From: Symbiodinium natans
Lineage: Eukaryota > Sar > Dinophyceae > Suessiales > Symbiodiniaceae
Direction: 5' to 3'
Length of the DNA stretch: 64,000 nucleotides
Assembly (NCBI GenBank): GCA_905221605.1
Contig: CAJNDS010001813.1
Location: 181,934-245,933, forward strand
Part shown: positions 20,598 through 31,331 of the stretch, piece by piece
Layout of the letters: every line of letters begins with the position of its first letter
How positions within the stretch are numbered: the first letter of the stretch is position 1
The notes under the pieces: generated by a model
Databases searched by the model: none
What the model saw: the letters and a program-made list of their open reading frames with translations, nothing else
What the model was told of the DNA's origin: nothing
Translations under genes and position numbers: made by a program

Positions 20598-20727
20598 CTA
20601 AACCCTAAACCCTAAAACCTAGCTAAACCCCAAACCCTAAACCCTACACCCTAAACCCTAAACCCTAAACCCTAAACCCTAAACCCTAAATCCTAAATCC
20701 TAAACCCTAAACCCTAAACCCCAAACC
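20598..20727 (-). repeat. Telomeric C array
   Basis: Canonical with CCTAAAT variants. Confidence 0.94.
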
Positions 20728-20766
20728 ATAGTAAACCCAGACAATCCTCGTGTCCCCCGCCCGAAA

Positions 20767-20874
20767 TCACTGGGGGCCCGGGCAGAGAACGCGAGCATGG
20801 AGGGGCCAATGCCGGAGAAGTTGGAGGCTGGCGTGGTGAGCGAAGCTGCTGGTGTAGGCTTTCGGAAACCCTAA
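20767..20874 (+). CDS. Exon-like segment between C arrays
   Basis: Reads SLGARAENASMEGPMPEKLE then AGVVSEAAGVGFRKP; the stop is made by CCCTAA. Acidic and Ala-rich; no family recognised. Confidence 0.33.
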   Translation, partial: SLGARAENASMEGPMPEKLEAGVVSEAAGVGFRKP

Positions 20875-20881
20875 CCATGAA

Positions 20882-21015
20882 TCACCCTAAACCCTAAACC
20901 CTAAACCCGAAACCCTAAACCCTAAGCCCTAAACTCTAAACCTAAACCCTAAACCCTAAACCCTAAACCCTACACCCTACACCCTAAACCCTAAACCCTA
21001 AACCCTAACCCTAAA
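20882..21015 (-). repeat. Telomeric C array
   Basis: Canonical with CCCTACA and CCCTAAC variants; left arm of the next cassette. Confidence 0.94.
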
Positions 21016-21075
21016 GCAGCACATGAAGCCCCAGTAGAAAGCTTGGGGATGAAGAGAAGGCTTCGGGCAAGCTAC

Positions 21076-21120
21076 CTGGCAGACACCGCGGCTTAGGGGC
21101 TTTGGGCTGAAAGTGAGGTT
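21076..21120 (-). CDS. Short exon-like segment
   Basis: 'tcttcggcaag' then NLTFSPKPLSRGVCQ then CAG|GTAGCT: the donor-like site is independent of the telomeric arm, which raises its value. 45 nt, phase 0-0. Confidence 0.3.
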
Positions 21121-21137
21121 CTTGCCGAAGAAGCACG

Positions 21138-21258
21138 GGTTTAGGGTTTAGGGTTTAGGGTTTAGGGTTTAGGGTTTAGGGTTGAGGGTTTAGGGTTTAG
21201 GGTTTAGGGTTTAGGGTTTAGGGTTGAGGGTTTAGGGTTTAGGGTTTAGGGTGTAGGG
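21138..21258 (+). repeat. Telomeric G array
   Basis: Seventeen units, two TTGAGGG variants. Confidence 0.96.
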
Positions 21259-21261
21259 TTT

Positions 21262-21375
21262 CGAGACCCAAGAGTAACCCAGGCATAAAACGGGTACCCT
21301 TTTTGGCTTGTATTAAAGGGGCTTGTAAGGGAACCTCGACCCTAAAACGAGGAATGGGGGCCTACTCTGGTCCTT
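21262..21375 (+). mobile_element. Family C MITE, diverged
   Basis: 'gagacccaagagtaaccc', 'gggtaccctttttggctt', 'aaaggggcttgtaagggaac', 'gggggcctactctgg'. Same order as the copy at 32884. Confidence 0.55.
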
Positions 21376-22390
21376 CAACTGTAAATTACGTACTACCTAA
21401 ACCCTGAACCCTGAACCCTGAACCCTAAACCCTAAACCCTAAGCCCTAAACCCCAAACCCTAAACCCTAAACCCTAAACCCTAAACGAAATAAGAATCCC
21501 TTCTCTCCACTCAGTCCTGGTGCGGTCAGCCCCCGGGACTCTTTGGCCATGTGCACAGTCCTTACCCTTGCCGCAGTTTGCAAGCCCAGGAAGCGCATGT
21601 CATAGCGGGACGAGACCCAAGCAGGATTACTGCTAGGTTATCACCCCAGCGTTGGATCAGCATCAGGGGCCGCTGGTCAGCAGGCAAACCTTTCCTTGGA
21701 GAATGGCTGCAAAACCGGCGAGAATAGCCTGATAACAAGCAGCAGCGTGGAGATCGGAGTCACCAGCAGCGTCCGGGTGGGGATGGAACCGGAATCTTCT
21801 GTGGCGCTCTGGATCGCCCTGAGCCTGCAGCACTCTGCCAAGAGAACCCAAAACCCTGAACCCAAAATCCGCGAATACTTCGCCATACCCCAAAACCCAT
21901 ACCCCTTGACCTATAAAAGGAGAATAATAAGGGAGTCTAAGGGAGGATTTACCATACCTTCTTAGTTTCTTTTCAGGATATGCCCCCCCCATCAGAAATC
22001 ACCCTCCTGCCCCAGCAAAACGCGGGCTCCTCTAGCTCCTTCATTCATGCAAACTCTCAGGGTTTGGGGTTTAGGGTTTGGGGTTTAGGGCTTAGGGTTT
22101 AGGGTTTGGAGTTTCGGGTTTAGAGTTTAGGGTCGAGTTCAAACGCCTTACATTTGGTGCATTGGGTTTAATATCATAGTCGAGACCCCCAAACAAGGCA
22201 ACAAAAAAAAATTCGCCCCCGCATGGCCACCAAGCGGCCTGAAGCCCGAAGCCCTAAACCCTACAAACCACAACCCCTGAACCCTAAACCCGAAAACCCA
22301 AGCTCCCTCCCTAAGCCCCCTCAGAGCCCCTAAACCCTACAAACCCATATCTTAAACCCTAAACCCTAAACTAAACCCTAAACCCTGAAC

Positions 22391-22471
22391 CTTAGAAGTA
22401 CAACGTGGTGAGCCTGGCTTCAGGTCTTCTGGCATTGTCAACCGGTTGACGGCCTGGCACACGCAGGACGA
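22391..22471 (-). CDS. Exon-like segment, strand ambiguous
   Basis: Minus: 'ccaacatcag' then SSCVCQAVNRLTMPEDLKPG and SPRCTSK, ending AAG|GTTCAGGG, phase 0-0. Plus: VQRGEPGFRSSGIVNRLTAW then HTQDD. The minus version has cleaner ends. Confidence 0.33.
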
Positions 22472-22904
22472 CTGATGTTGGTTTAGGGTTTAGAGTTTAG
22501 GGTTTGGGGTTTAGGGTTTAGGGTTTGGGGTTTAGGGTTTGGGGTTTAGGGTGTTCGGTGTAGGGTAGTGTGTAGGCGTTTAGGCGCGTAGGGGTTTCGT
22601 GCCTAGGAGTTCAGGGGGTTAAGGAGTTCGGGAGGTTAAGGGATTACGGTGACGCTGATATACCCCCTGTTTCGGGTACGTTGTCTAGGGTAGGACTTAG
22701 GGGTTCACCTGTAAGCCCTTTGGGTTTTAAGGGCGTCTAGAGTCCCAGCAAAAAGTTCGAGGGGTACCTTCTCAGCCACTAAGCCCTAAACCCTAAACCA
22801 TGCATCGGTCCTTTGACGAGCACATTTTGGGTGTCCTTTGGTGCTTTGGTGCGAGACCAGAAACCCTAGGGCCCCCCTTAATTTTAGGGTTTAGGGTTTA
22901 GAAG

Positions 22905-23046
22905 TTCTATCTTGGACCCTTAAGGTTGTACCCTTGGGTTTTGGGGTCCCTTTTGAAGGACCCCGAAGGGAATATGAGGGCCATGTGAGGAGCGTATTCA
23001 GGGGAACCTTTAGGGGTACAACCTTAGGGGTGCTTGTCTGAACCCC
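22905..23046 (+). mobile_element. Family J palindromic repeat
   Basis: 'cttaaggttgtacccttggg' is mirrored by 'aggggtacaaccttaggggt', with an internal 'ggggtcccttttgaaggacc' hairpin. A shorter copy is at 29398. Confidence 0.6.
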
Positions 23047-23625
23047 TTGATAAACCCGAAACCCTAAACCCGAAACCCTAAACCCTAAACCCTAAATCTT
23101 TCGGGGGCACGCTTCTTAATCCTACGCCCTCAGCAGTTGATAGGCTCTCCGGGTTTGGGCTCTGGGTGTGTTTGGGCTTTAGCCCTTCATTTAGGGCTTA
23201 GGATTCAAGGTCTGGGGTCGATGGGTTTGGGGTTTAGGGTTTAGGGTTTGGGGTTTGGGGTTTAGGGTTTAGGGCTGATGGCGGCAAAAGACCTGGAGGG
23301 AGGGGGGGAGGGGGGGTGTTCTTCCTTGCGAGTTGAGGGGCTCGGGTTGGAAGGATCGTGATGCGCATGGGGTTGAGGCTTGAGCAAAGGTGTATAACCT
23401 CGATTCCTGCACGAACTGTCATCCCAAACTCTCAAAACTGACTACTCAGGGTTCTGCACTGCTGAACCCTAAACCCTGAAACCTGAAACCCTAAACCCTA
23501 AACCCTAAACCCTAAACCCTGAACCCTAAACCCGAAAGCTGCCTTGGAATGCACCAGCAGCCCATACAAGACCTTACAGCCCGGTCACCGTAGGCCCCCA
23601 ACCCAAGTGCCTCTGAAACCACCCT

Positions 23626-24024
23626 AAACCCTAAACCCTAAACCCTAAACCCTAAACCCTAAACCCTTAACCCTAAACCCTAAACCCTAAACCCTAAACC
23701 CTAAACCTTAACCCTAAACCCTAAACCCTAAACCCTAAACCCTAAACCCTAAACCCTCGAGGCCAGGAAGCCCCAAAAGGCACCCTGAGCAATTCCAAAC
23801 CTCCCCAAACCACCAAAAACGAGGTTGGCAAGATTCCAGCAAAAGCGAAAAAACAAAACCCGGCAAAACCCCAAAACCCCACAAAACTCCGGACAGACAG
23901 CCTAGACAATGTCTATAAACCCTAAACAAAAAAAACCTAAACCCTAAACCCTAAACCCTAAACCCTAAACCCTAAACCCTAAACCCTAAACCCTAAACCC
24001 TAAACCCTAAACCCCAAACCCCAA
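23626..24024 (-). repeat. Paired telomeric C arrays around a unique insert
   Basis: Arrays 23626-23757 and 23939-24024 flank 180 bp of A/C-rich sequence that itself contains 'ccccaaaaccaccaaaaac'-type decayed units. Confidence 0.93.
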
Positions 24025-24124
24025 AGCCACAGGCACCTCTTTCGAAGCCCATCCAGTAGCCGCGCACAGGAGAATGGTACTGATGAAGGAACCTGACTCA
24101 GTGGGCCGGGCTTGCCCTCTCGAT

Positions 24125-24242
24125 AGGGTTTAGGGTTTAGGGTTTAGGGTTTAGGGTTTAGGGTTTAGGGTTTAGGGTTTAGGGTTTTGGGTTTAGGGTT
24201 TGGGGTTTAGGGTTTTGGGTTTAGGGTCTCGGGTTTAGGGTT
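24125..24242 (+). repeat. Telomeric G array
   Basis: Canonical, with TTTTGGG variants to the right. Confidence 0.95.
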
Positions 24243-24450
24243 CGTAGTTCCATAGGCAGCTTCTTCAGAGTATGCCCAGAAACCCCAAAGCCGCACGTTT
24301 AAGGGAGTCTTCCCTAGATCATGAGAGGATCCGTGCTGTCGCCATTGGGATCGGAAGTCGTAACGGGCATCGTTTATAGGTGCCAACCGCACCCGGACCC
24401 TATGTTCGGCGTATCTGACTGCCAGGACCGGAACATATAGAAGTGCCTAA

Positions 24451-24452
<2 letters not shown>

Positions 24453-24508
<56 letters not shown>

Positions 24509-24604
24509 CAGAGAGACAGAGAGACAGAGAGACAGAGAGACAGAGAGACAGAGAGACCGAGAGACAGAGAGACAGAGAGACAGAGAGACAGAGAGACGGA
24601 CGGA
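24453..24604 (+). repeat. GA microsatellite grading to GACAGAGA
   Basis: (GA)n for about 45 bp, then a roughly 8-bp 'gacagaga' unit. Arg/Glu and Ser/Leu ORFs over it are artefacts. Confidence 0.97.
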
Positions 24605-24684
24605 GGGAGCGGGAAGGGAAGCAAAGGGAAAAGGAAGGAAAGGGAAGGGAGAGAGGGAGACCCTCACCCCTAAACCCTAAACGT

Positions 24685-24790
24685 AGTGTTAAGTCTAAGT
24701 TGCCCAGTAACCTAGGATTGAAAAGGCTGCCCTTTTGAAGTTTGTACTTAAAGGCGTTGATGAGGGAACCTAAACCCACCCAAAGAAAGG
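24685..24790 (+). mobile_element. Family C MITE cut by a G array
   Basis: 'taagttgcccagtaacctag' and 'gagggaacctaaacccaccc' match the intact copy at 43566. TTTAGGG repeats (24792-24843) replace the right end. Confidence 0.6.
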
Positions 24791-24845
24791 GAGGGTTTAG
24801 GGTCTTGGGTTTGGGGTTTGGGGTTTAGTGTTTAGGGTTTAGGGA

Positions 24846-24938
24846 GGGTACCACTGGGCGTTCAGAGGCCCCCCGCCGCGCAGGTCGAGAAGCCGCTTTT
24901 CGCGATCCTGCACTTTGAGGCTTGCAGTGCTGGGCTTA
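24846..24938 (-). CDS. Exon-like segment in a G-U-C context
   Basis: Minus frame reads STASLKVQDREKRLLDL then RGGGPLNAQWY. This piece has G array on the left and C array on the right, the reverse of most cassettes. Confidence 0.3.
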
Positions 24939-25108
24939 ACCCCTAACCCCTAATCCCTAAACCCTAAACCCTAAACTCTAAACCCTAAGCCCTAAACCCT
25001 AACCCTAAACCCTAAACCCTAAACCCTAAACCCTAAACCCTAAACCCTAAACCCTAAACCCTAAACCCTAAACCCTAAACCCTAAACCGAAACCCTAAAC
25101 CCTAAACG
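24937..25108 (-). repeat. Telomeric C array (long)
   Basis: About 24 units, mostly perfect in the middle. Confidence 0.96.
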
Positions 25109-25558
25109 GCAAGATGGCCTGATGGGCCCGGCCAACAGAACATAAACAGTTCATAGGGGCGGGGGCGACAAGGAAAATCCCAAACCCTAAACCTGAATTA
25201 ACTCCCAAAACCCAACCCTGCCCCTCCAAACCCAAACCCTAAACCCTAAACCCTTTTGGCGGTAGGTGTCTTGGGGTACATGTTATGGTCCAATATGCAA
25301 CGAAGTAGCTTCCTTCTCAAGGCCCTAACAACCAAAACACTCTAAACCCCCTAAACCCGAAACCCTAAACCCTAAACCCCTAAATCCCTAAACCCCAAAA
25401 CCCCAAAGCCCCAAAACCCCAAAACCCCTAAACCCTAACCCTAACTTTTAGGCTCGTGATTGGAATGCTGTGCCGCTGACCTTCAAAAGTCGACATGCCC
25501 TGCGTCAGTCCTACTAGTAGAAGGGTCTAGGGTTTAGGGTTCAGGGTTTAGGCTTGTG

Positions 25559-25990
25559 TTAAGACGATTCAGGCCCTAAGGAAACCCCGAGGCCCTGAAC
25601 ACGACTGTATGGAAAGGCAGCACGTCTCATAGGGTCAAGAACTCCGTGATCTAGCTCACGCGGCCATCTCCCGCACAAAGAAGGGACCAGTTGCTGCCTT
25701 TTTACCATTCTGGCTACTATTACTAGTATTACCACTATTCCCATTTAGTACTATTTTAACGACTAATACGATTACTACTAATATTAACTTTTGGATATGT
25801 AATGTTCCCTATTATTGCTACTGCTTTATTCTGGTCACTATTATTACGAAGCCAGCAAAGGATCATACACACGCGGCCTGTACACTGGACCGCAATCCCT
25901 CGACCGTCAACGCGAGCTTTCCTAAGACCAACCAAGAACCCTATAGTAAGTTAATTACCCTTCAAAAACAATATCTTAACTACCCCTTGA
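25559..25990. other. Array-free island
   Basis: Contains a TATTAC/ACTATT-rich patch (25710-25850). A minus frame reads KRQQLVPSLCGRWPRELD (25640-25700 region), and 'gcg|tgagct' gives a possible donor. Not assigned. Confidence 0.35.
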
Positions 25991-26027
25991 AAACCCGAAA
26001 CCCTACTGTTCATGAACCACAACTCTA

Positions 26028-26088
26028 TATTTATATACATGCGTGTATATATACATATATATATACACATACATATATATATATATAA
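26028..26088. repeat. TA/CATA microsatellite
   Basis: Runs of ATATAC and ATATAT; ORFs rich in Tyr and Ile here are spurious. Confidence 0.85.
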
Positions 26089-26280
26089 TGGCCAGTTCTC
26101 GAAATTGTGGTCCATTTTGAGGTACTGTAAGGGGTGCAGCTTTGTACCCCGAAGAAAAAAACATTCCAAAGGGACACCCAACAAGCGTACCAAGTTCCCT
26201 CCTGCAAGTTACCTAAACCCTAAACCCTAACCCTAAACCCTAAGCCCTGAGCCCTGAGCCCTAAACCCTAACACCAACAC

Positions 26281-26369
26281 AGATCCAGTACTCCTGCATC
26301 GCTCCAACAGCGTCGTAGGTTTGGCCAAAGCGAATGTACTTTGTTTTTCGGTACTCCTTGGTGTTGTAG
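26281..26369 (-). CDS. Exon-like segment
   Basis: Minus frame reads PYNTKEYRKTKYIRFGQTY then DAVGAMQEYWI, followed by a GTGTTG donor-like site. A strongly protein-like mix of aromatic and charged residues. The plus strand is also open (PVLLHRSNSVVGLAK...). Confidence 0.38.
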
Positions 26370-27055
26370 GGGGGGGGGGGTTTAGGGTTTCGGGTTTAGG
26401 GTTTAGGGCTTCCTAAGGTTTAGGAGAGGAGTGCTTCATTTGGGCATCCCCCCCCCAGAATAGATATCCCTGTGCAGCCCACGTTTTTGGTAGGCTTTAC
26501 ACTCAAGCCTTAGTAAGGGAAGATTGGCCCTCTACACCTTCCTGGATACTTACTTACGACTGGTTGCAAGTGAAGCCTGAACCCTACAGACTATACAACC
26601 CTAAACCCTAAACCCTAAACCCTAAAACCTAAACCCTAAACCCTAAACCCAAGCTCTAGCATGCGGGAGCTCTATGATGCCAAACCAAACCAGAGATAAA
26701 CTCTCTGCCCTCGGTGGCTAAAGTGCGGAGATATCAGGGGTTTGGCGATTTAGGGTTTAGGGTTTAGGGTTTAGGGTTTTATCGTCTGTAGGGTTTAGGC
26801 TTGACTGTTTGAGGGCTCTAGGGCTTTCAGGATTTTTCAGGGTTCTCGTTGGGCACTGTCCAGAGTCGAAGCGCCTGGGGCACTGAAAAGCCTCGCTGGG
26901 GAAGTGGGGGAGTCAGCACGCTTTGCCTAAGGTCATGGAGTCATAGGCGAGTACCAGCGTGGGGTTTGGGGGCTTAGGGTTCAGGATTTACGGGGTCCAT
27001 GATGACCTAAATCCTGAACCCTAAACCCTAAACCTCAAACCCTAAGCCCTAGATT

Positions 27056-27144
27056 CCCCGCTGTTGAACCGATATCTGGGCTCCGGTCCACATAGAAGTT
27101 CAGGAAATAAGTGACGAGGTCCACACCTGCAGCGCGGTTCACCG
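27056..27144 (-). CDS. Exon-like segment (one of the best)
   Basis: Preceded by 'gcttcaacccccag'. Reads VNRAAGVDLVTYFLNFYV then DRSPDIGSTAG. All three plus frames are closed, which supports the minus strand. The order suggests an alpha-helical protein; no family recognised. Confidence 0.47.
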
Positions 27145-27797
27145 CTGGGGGTTGAAGCTTTAGGGGTTTGGGGTTTAGGGTTTCGGGGTGTAGGGTCGTG
27201 GGGGTACTGAAACATGCCCCCTAAACCCTAAAGCCTAAGCCCTAAACCCTTAATTGCACTGACCGCAAACAGTAGTGAGCCTGCGTGCTTAGCCTGGACT
27301 CGGCTGGAGATCTGTTCACCTAGACCCTAAACCCTAAGCCCTAAGCCCTAAACCCTAAACCCAAAACTCTAAACGAATTAAACCCCAAACCCTAAACCCC
27401 AGACCATAAGCCCGGGCGCAGCATTTAGGGTTTAGGGTTGAGGGTTTAGGGTTTGGGGATCAGGAACAAGAGTTAAGCTTTAGCGCTTTAGGGTTTTGGA
27501 ATCCTTTCCGAACTCATTGCCTTCGTCAGCGACCGATCGTTGCTCAGGGTTTAGGGCCTTAGGAACGCGCATAACCCGAAAGCCAAAGCCCTAAACCCTA
27601 AACCCTAAACCCCAAACATAGGGATAGCCTTCTTGACGGATTCCTACAATAAGGACGATCAAGCTCTGGGGGCATATACGGGGGCATATACGGGGGAAGT
27701 GCCCACTCGAAGTATGCCTAAACCCTAAACCCTAAACCCTAAACTCTAAACCCTAATCCCTAATCCCTAAACCCAAACCCTAAACCCCAAACCCTAC

Positions 27798-27893
27798 GGG
27801 CTGACCCAGCCTGTGTGGGCGGAGTCGGCGATGAGGGCGTCAGACTTACCGATGGCGCCGGCGATGAGCTGAGGCAGTGTCTGGACTTCGGAT
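27798..27893 (-). CDS. Exon-like segment
   Basis: Between 'aaacccgcaag' and GTAGGGTTTGG. Reads SEVQTLPQLIAGAIGKSDAL then IADSAHTGWVSP. An internal GTAAGT after ATCG could be an alternative donor. Confidence 0.42.
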
Positions 27894-27963
27894 CTTGCGG
27901 GTTTAGGGTTTGGGTTTTTTTTTAACTGGAATCACCTTTTTACGGGCGGAACGTCAGCTTTCT

Positions 27964-28059
27964 TTAGATGTGAAACAAAGAGGCGGCCTTCCCGTCCAGC
28001 TGCAAGACCATCCCCCACACCAAATCACCGCTCAAGTGCGAGAAGACGCCCCCAGCCAT
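27964..28059 (-). CDS. Exon-like ATG-to-stop segment
   Basis: MAGGVFSHLSGDLVWGMVLQ then LDGKAASLFHI and TAA, 31 residues. 'ggatggtcttgcag' inside could be an acceptor, so part may be intronic. C-terminal exon or small protein; uncertain. Confidence 0.35.
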   Translation of the reverse strand: MAGGVFSHLSGDLVWGMVLQLDGKAASLFHI

Positions 28060-28601
28060 AAAGCCCGATCACGCGCTTGACCCGCTCTTGGGTTTAGGGT
28101 TTAGGGTTTAGGGTTTAGGGTTTAGGGTTTAGGGTTTAGGGTTTTGGGGTCCGGGCTGTAGTCTCGCCCCTTTTGGACGAAGGGGATTCGCAACCGGCTC
28201 GTGTTGCCCTAAGAAGAAGAAGGAGGGTTTGGGAGGGTTTAGGGTTTAGGGTTGGGGTGTAGGACAGACCGTGACCACCTCCTACGGTAGCCGGCTGAGT
28301 TTTTTTGGAGCCTAGGGCCTAAACCCTAAAACTTAAACCCCCCAAAGCGACCACAACCCACGGAGGTTTCATGGAGGTTCCCCAAAGACTCTTTGCTTAA
28401 GAAGCCCCCCCCCCCTCCACCCCCCTCAAAAAAAAGACTTCCTTATAAGGGCAGTATAGGGATCAGAATTCTTTCGCTTTTTCTCTTACGTTTTTATGTA
28501 ATCACTCATTTTTTGCCGGAGGGGGGGGGGAGGGTAGGGTTCAGGGTTTAGGGTTTAGGGGTTTAGGGTTTAGGTTTAGGGGTTTAGGATATAGGGATTA
28601 G

Positions 28602-28631
28602 TTGGGATCTTCCCCCTTATACTAGCAAGCA
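28602..28631 (+). mobile_element. Family A terminal fragment
   Basis: 'ttgggatcttcccccttata' plus 'ctagcaagc'; the rest is missing. Confidence 0.45.
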
Positions 28632-28724
28632 AATAGTGGAATAGGGGCACTGTGCCGCCTTGAAGCTTCCTAAAGTTATGATTTGAATATGTGGGGTATA
28701 CATGAACAGGACTAACGTTTCGAC

Positions 28725-28946
28725 CTACTAGGGAGGTTCATGGGTACTTAAACCCCTATTATGTATCTACTTAGGACCTACTTAGGGGACTTGGCGGGGG
28801 GGGGGGGGGGGCTTATAAGTACAGTTACAACTGGGGTTATAAGTACCCTAAACCCTAAACCCTAAACCCTAAACCCTAAACCCTAAACCCTAAACCCTAA
28901 ACCCTAAACCCTAAAGGGCTTATAAGTACCCTGAACCTCCCAAGTA
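28725..28946 (+). mobile_element. Family B element containing a telomeric C array
   Basis: Left half 'gaggttcatgggtactta', poly-G, 'cttataagtacagttaca', then the array 28846-28915, then 'gggcttataagtaccctgaa' and 'cctcccaagtag'. 'ttataagtaccct' occurs on both sides of the array. Confidence 0.75.
28846..28915 (-). repeat. Telomeric C array inside family B
   Basis: Ten perfect CCCTAAA units, starting exactly at AGTA|CCCT. Confidence 0.95.
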
Positions 28947-29176
28947 GGGGGACTGGACACCTGAACGTGTTGCGGCGTCGCGGAGTCGACGACGTGTGCA
29001 TCTGACATGTGCGTGGCGGAGAAGTTAATCCACCCGAACGAACCCGAAAACGGATTTGGGGTTTAGGGTTTATAGGGTTTAGAGGGTTTTTAGGGTTTAG
29101 GGTTTAGGGTCATGTGCAAGTCCCCAGTGATTTTTCTTGTCCTTGATGGACGCGGGCATAATAAGGCGCCCAGCCG

Positions 29177-29322
29177 ACCCTAAACCCTCAGCCCTAACCC
29201 TAAACCCTAAACCCTAAACCCTAAAACCTACACCCTACACCCTACACCCTAAACCCTAAACCCTAAACCCTAAACCCTGAACCCAAGCCCTGAACCCTAA
29301 ACCCTAAACCCTAAACCCCAGA
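29177..29322 (-). repeat. Telomeric C array
   Basis: Canonical plus a CCCTACA run. Confidence 0.94.
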
Positions 29323-29325
29323 CGG

Positions 29326-29391
29326 GCGCCTGAAAGATTAACACAAAGGATGTCACGGCGCAGACGAAGAGGAGCCACTTCGAATCAGCCT
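29326..29391 (-). CDS. Hydrophobic exon-like segment
   Basis: After 'gatccggcaag' reads ADSKWLLFVCAVTSFVLIFQ then APV, then GTCTGGGGTTTAGGG. An apolar core of about 16 residues suggests a signal or membrane helix. Confidence 0.33.
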
Positions 29392-29397
29392 TGCCGG

Positions 29398-29492
29398 ATC
29401 CCTAAGGTAGTATAAGGACCATCTTCGGAGTAGATTATGGAGAACCTTTAGGGGTACAACCTTAGGAGTACGAGTCTGAATCCCTTGAGACC
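29398..29492 (+). mobile_element. Family J repeat, shorter copy
   Basis: 'gagaacctttaggggtacaa' and 'ccttaggagtacgagtctga' match 22905-23046. Confidence 0.5.
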
Positions 29493-29883
29493 CGGCCTCA
29501 TGTCCCCCCTAAAACTCTCGAGCCTTTGAACCCTTGAGCCCCTAAACCCTTAAGCCCAAAAGCCCTTAAATGCCCCTTAAGCCCACAAGCCTTCAAGCCG
29601 GTAGGCTCTCAACCCTAGACCCAAACAAGAGCCTCACTTCAGGAAATATCTGAAGGAAATAATAGCCCTAAACCCTAGCCCTAAACCCTAAACCCTAAAC
29701 CCTAAACCCTCGACGCCCTAAACCCGAACCCCCGTAGCAAGTGCGGGAAGCTGCCCTCTTGCTCAGGGTCTCGTGCGCAACTTTAGAGGGCTCAGAGTTG
29801 AGGGGTTTAGGGGTTTAGGGTTTTTTTGAGTTTTTTTTTAACGGGTTTTTAGGGTTCCTTTTAGGGTTCTTAGGGGTTTTTTA

Positions 29884-29915
<32 letters not shown>

Positions 29916-30225
29916 TTAGGGGTTGAGGGTTCGGCGTGTCGGGGTTTAGGCGTTGAGGGGTTTAGGGATTTAGGGTTTGGGGGTTTAGGGGTTGAGAGGT
30001 TGAGAGGTTTAGGGGTTTAGGCGTTTCGGGGTTGAGGGGTGTAGGGTGCCTGCACCCCTACCAGCCTAAAATCCGGTTGAGAGGGTTTACGGGGTTGGGG
30101 TTTCCAGGGTTTCGGGTGCAATAGGGTATATGGGGTTGATGCAGCAGCAACTGCCCAAAGAGCCCACTACCCCTTGAGGAATAGAACTTGAAGATAGAGG
30201 CATAGGGATCCTATGGGGTATTGGA

Positions 30226-30470
30226 GTGGGTGTGGGGAATGGGTGGGGGGAATGGGTGGGGGGAATGGGTGGGGCGAAGGTTTCTTGCCGATGTCCTTCT
30301 GAAAATGAAGGTGGGAGATATGGGAGGGGGCTCGAAAAAAAGGGTTTCGGGGTTTGGGCCCTTTTTTTCGTGGTTCCTATGGAAAGGCCTGTAGCCTCTT
30401 GGGGGGGGGTGTATTTCGGGTGACCCCCCCCCCCCCCCCCCTAAACCCGGGGGGGGGGCGGGGCAGGGGA
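30226..30470. repeat. G-rich repeats and C/G homopolymers
   Basis: Four tandem 'aatgggtggggg' units, then poly-G, poly-C and poly-G runs. Overlapping ORFs are Gly/Pro-rich artefacts. Confidence 0.85.
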
Positions 30471-30596
30471 AATGCCCATTTCTCCTCACTGCCATTCACT
30501 GGCTCGACAACTCCTTGGTGCCCAGTCGCCAGACTACCCTGAAACCCCAATGCAGGGTTTAGGGTTAGGGGTTTAGGGTTTAAGGTTCAGGGTAAC

Positions 30597-30764
30597 TCAG
30601 CCAGTATCCGCCACACTTCAACTCTCAAGGCCAAGCCGAAGCGTGCCGAGGGCGCCCTCATGCGGTCCACGTCAAACATCTCGTGGCCAAGAGGGCCAAG
30701 GAGGTTCGTCATGGCTGCAGTTCCCAAGCGGGGAGGGCGCCCTACTGAAGGGAATGTTGAATAA
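30597..30764 (+). CDS. Exon-like ORF in an island
   Basis: 56 codons: SASIRHTSTLKAKPKRAEGA, LMRSTSNISWPRGPRRFVMA, AVPKRGGRPTEGNVE, then TAA. Basic, with no known motif. Stops 13 bp before a T run. It might be the 3' end of a gene. Confidence 0.35.
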   Translation, partial: SASIRHTSTLKAKPKRAEGALMRSTSNISWPRGPRRFVMAAVPKRGGRPTEGNVE

Positions 30765-31124
30765 AGGGTTTTTTTTCAACGAACTTCTCATGCTCCACAT
30801 GGGGAGTTGCGTGTATGGCCTAGGGTTGAAAATGGCCGAGGCTATGTCCGTGTTGCATGGAAGCGGTGCGCAAGAATAGTGCGCTGAGAGAATGGCCGGC
30901 AGCGTGAGCTGTTGCAGGAAGAAAGCAAGGACCGGTATGGGGCGGAGGTGGAAACTCGTGTGAAGACATCTCTTCACCCCTCTGACAAAGTTTCCTAAAT
31001 ATGGTCCTCTTAAACCCAATAAGGGAAGGTGTGAAACTTCCCAAGGGCCTACCTGAATCCTCTGCTGACTGCATGGGGTAGGGGGAGGTAACGGGGGCCA
31101 AACCCGTAGTCCTATACAATCTGT
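30765..31124. other. Array-free island, overlapping ORFs
   Basis: A 163-codon minus ORF (30672-31163) and a 107-codon one overlap here. Both are rich in Pro, Leu and Ser without a recognisable domain; not called as genes. Confidence 0.3.
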
Positions 31125-31245
31125 TCTGGTCAAGATGCCCCAAGGGTCCATGTGCCTATACAATATAATAATTTCGTATATACTTGGGGGCTGAAGCTAC
31201 TTTACAGGAACCCCTTTCAGGCCCAAGCAAAACAATACAGGCACC
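31125..31245 (+). mobile_element. Family I repeat copy
   Basis: 'ccaagggtccatgtgccta', 'caggaacccctttcaggccc', 'caaaacaatacagg' match 51858-51960. Confidence 0.5.
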
Positions 31246-31331
31246 CTGAACCCTAAACCCTGGACCCTTCGGGATGGGGCTGATTTGTGCTTCATTTACA
31301 TGCCCCTCCAACACTCTTCAAGGCTGGCAGG

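Noticed and set aside
21491-21640. Possible CCCH zinc-finger piece on the minus strand (CGKGKDCAHG)
   Set aside because: Only part of a finger pattern, an in-frame stop lies close upstream, and the plus strand is also open.
24374-24779. Ser/Leu- and Arg/Glu-rich ORFs
   Set aside because: Direct translation of the GA microsatellite in several frames at once.
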